64,000 nucleotides of DNA from NCBI RefSeq assembly GCF_014284155.1, contig NZ_JACOFZ010000004.1, positions 248,001-312,000 on the forward strand. Reading direction: 5' to 3'. The notes below the pieces were generated by a model. That model made no database searches. It was given only the letters and a program-made list of their open reading frames with translations, and was not told where the DNA came from. The position numbers were made by a program, and so were the translations under genes. This DNA comes from Affinundibacterium nitidum. GTDB taxonomy: Bacteria > Pseudomonadota > Gammaproteobacteria > Burkholderiales > Burkholderiaceae_D. This document shows positions 62,822 to 64,000 of the stretch, piece after piece (the stretch's first letter is position 1; every line of letters begins with the position of its first letter).

Positions 62822-64000
62822 TTAAGCTTCCGCAATTCTCTTTGCAATGTGAACCAAAGACTCTTCCACTTGATCGATCAAAATCAAGCACAAGTCGCCT
62901 TCCTTCAGGCTTGCTAGTGCAGTATCAATAGCGATGAATTCGCCGTTGATTTCCCTTACTTCAGTGGTGCGTTTTGCGTCTTGAAGACCAGAGCGAAGTA
63001 AGGCAACCACTTCACCATCAGCGCGACCACGTTGACATTGATCTTGATACAAAATGACCTGGTCAAAGGCATTTCCTAGGATCTCAGTTTGTTGGCGAAT
63101 GTCTTGATCCCTACGGTCGCCAGCACCGCTAATGACCACCGTACGACGATTACCTGGCATGCTATCGACGGCTTGCACCAAGGCGCTAATCGCGTCAGGA
63201 TTGTGGCCGTAGTCAGCAATCAAAGTTGCGCCGCGATAACTGAAGACATTAAAGCGACCAGGCGCATTGTCGCTGTCATTCATGAAGGTCTTCAAGCCTT
63301 GGCGGATTGCGTCCCAACTTAGGTTGATTCCCCATGCTGCTGCAACGGAAGCCATGACGTTTTCGACTTGGAATCCGATTGTGCCATTGCGTGTAATTGG
63401 GATATCTGCCAATGGAATGCGATGAACTAATTTGCCCTCAACAGCAACCAAGTCGCCATCTTCAACAAATACTACACGATGACCCTTGACGCGATGTGCC
63501 GCCATGATCGGCAATTGACTATCGACAGCAAAGAAGGTGACCGCACCTGTGCAGTTTTTGGCCATTCCAGCGACGATAGGGTCGGCGGCATTTAAAACCG
63601 CCACGCCATTTTCGGCCACGTTTTGGACGATTACGCGTTTGAGTACTGCAAGATCTTCTACGGTGGTGATGTAATTCAAACCTAAGTGATCACCTGTGCC
63701 GATATTGGTTACTACTGCTACTTTACAACGGTCATAGGCTAGACCTTCACGTAGAACTCCACCGCGAGCAGTTTCAAACACGGCTGCATCGACGTCGGGA
63801 TGTGACAATACATTTCGCGCGCTACGCGGGCCACTGCAGTCACCGCTATCGATTTGACGTCCTTCAACATAAACGCCATCGGTATTGGTCATACCAACGC
63901 GCAGGCCACTGCTCGCTAGCAAATGTGAGATGAGGCGAACTGTAGTGGTCTTGCCGTTTGTGCCGGTCACCGCAATAATAGGAATGCGGCCATCGTCTCC
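62822..64000 (-). CDS. cphA: Cyanophycin synthetase, C-terminal (Mur-ligase) half, cut by window edge
   Basis: CphA builds cyanophycin from aspartate and arginine with ATP. The frame is open to base 64000, so the N-terminal part (ATP-grasp domains) lies outside the window. The visible 392 codons form the Mur-ligase half, which adds Arg in CphA1: GRIPIIAVTGTNGKTTTVRL (P-loop), ETARGGVLREGLAYDRC, TNIGTGDHLGL, NAPGRFNVF and IADYGHNPDAISALV. CphA1, CphA2 and the betaproteobacterial second paralogue share this half, so the subtype cannot be told. It lies about 40 kb from the secreted cyanophycinase of this window. Confidence 0.92.
   Translation of the reverse strand, partial: GDDGRIPIIAVTGTNGKTTTVRLISHLLASSGLRVGMTNTDGVYVEGRQIDSGDCSGPRSARNVLSHPDVDAAVFETARGGVLREGLAYDRCKVAVVTNIGTGDHLGLNYITTVEDLAVLKRVIVQNVAENGVAVLNAADPIVAGMAKNCTGAVTFFAVDSQLPIMAAHRVKGHRVVFVEDGDLVAVEGKLVHRIPLADIPITRNGTIGFQVENVMASVAAAWGINLSWDAIRQGLKTFMNDSDNAPGRFNVFSYRGATLIADYGHNPDAISALVQAVDSMPGNRRTVVISGAGDRRDQDIRQQTEILGNAFDQVILYQDQCQRGRADGEVVALLRSGLQDAKRTTEVREINGEFIAIDTALASLKEGDLCLILIDQVEESLVHIAKRIAEA

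Overview
The window looks like a chromosomal segment of a betaproteobacterium, most likely Burkholderiales and perhaps Oxalobacteraceae (an Undibacterium-like genome would fit). This placement is inferred from gene content and order: a tandem glycine riboswitch ahead of gcvT-gcvH-gcvP, a complete iscR-iscS-iscU-iscA-hscB-hscA-fdx cluster, rluC-HAD phosphatase-Rieske next to rne, tesA divergent from ybbA, and a cyanophycin synthetase. No 16S rRNA is present to confirm it. No prophage, transposase, integrase or CRISPR array was seen.

Layout. 1-9.7 kb: the 3' end of purM, a TlpA-like thioredoxin, several exported hydrolases (S41, M28 and M14 peptidases), tag, a spermidine-synthase-like protein and a GNAT-GAF-histidine kinase fusion. 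9.8-15.1 kb: the glycine riboswitch and the glycine cleavage system. 15.1-18.0 kb: a gene-poor accessory stretch with unrecognised small genes and an inverted pair of 37-base repeats. 18.0-21.5 kb: an M9 collagenase, a small TonB-C-terminal-domain protein and a DUF962 (Mpo1-like) membrane protein. 21.5-29.9 kb: a secreted cyanophycinase, a TonB-dependent receptor and an RpiR regulator on the minus strand, divergent from an aspartoacylase-family zinc hydrolase and a YfcC/DcuC-type permease. I interpret this as a locus for harvesting cyanophycin and its beta-Asp-Arg dipeptide. 30-36 kb: lipocalin, lipoprotein cyclophilin, a solute-binding protein and moaA-mobA-moeA. 36-41.9 kb: rne, rluC, a HAD phosphatase and a Rieske protein. 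41.9-45 kb: a candidate small RNA and a split ccoI followed by ccoS. 45-50.2 kb: mnmH-tesA, ybbA and a thyA-folA-DUF4337-beta-barrel operon. 50.3-57.7 kb: an orphan histidine kinase and the isc cluster. 57.7-60.4 kb: a TonB-dependent receptor under a TPP riboswitch and two identical tRNA-Asn genes behind a perfect sigma70 promoter. 60.5-64 kb: LexA-controlled uvrB and the 3' part of cphA.

How it fits together. The isc genes make Fe-S clusters, which MoaA and the Rieske and ferredoxin proteins of this window would need. thyA and folA close the folate cycle that the glycine cleavage system feeds. Many exported peptidases, an exported cyanophycinase and two outer-membrane receptors suggest a cell that scavenges peptides and polymers from outside. 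The cphA fragment suggests it may also store cyanophycin. The most interesting items are the putative cyanophycin-scavenging locus, the TPP-riboswitch-controlled receptor, the candidate small RNA at about 41.96-42.18 kb, the GNAT-histidine kinase fusion and the split CcoI.
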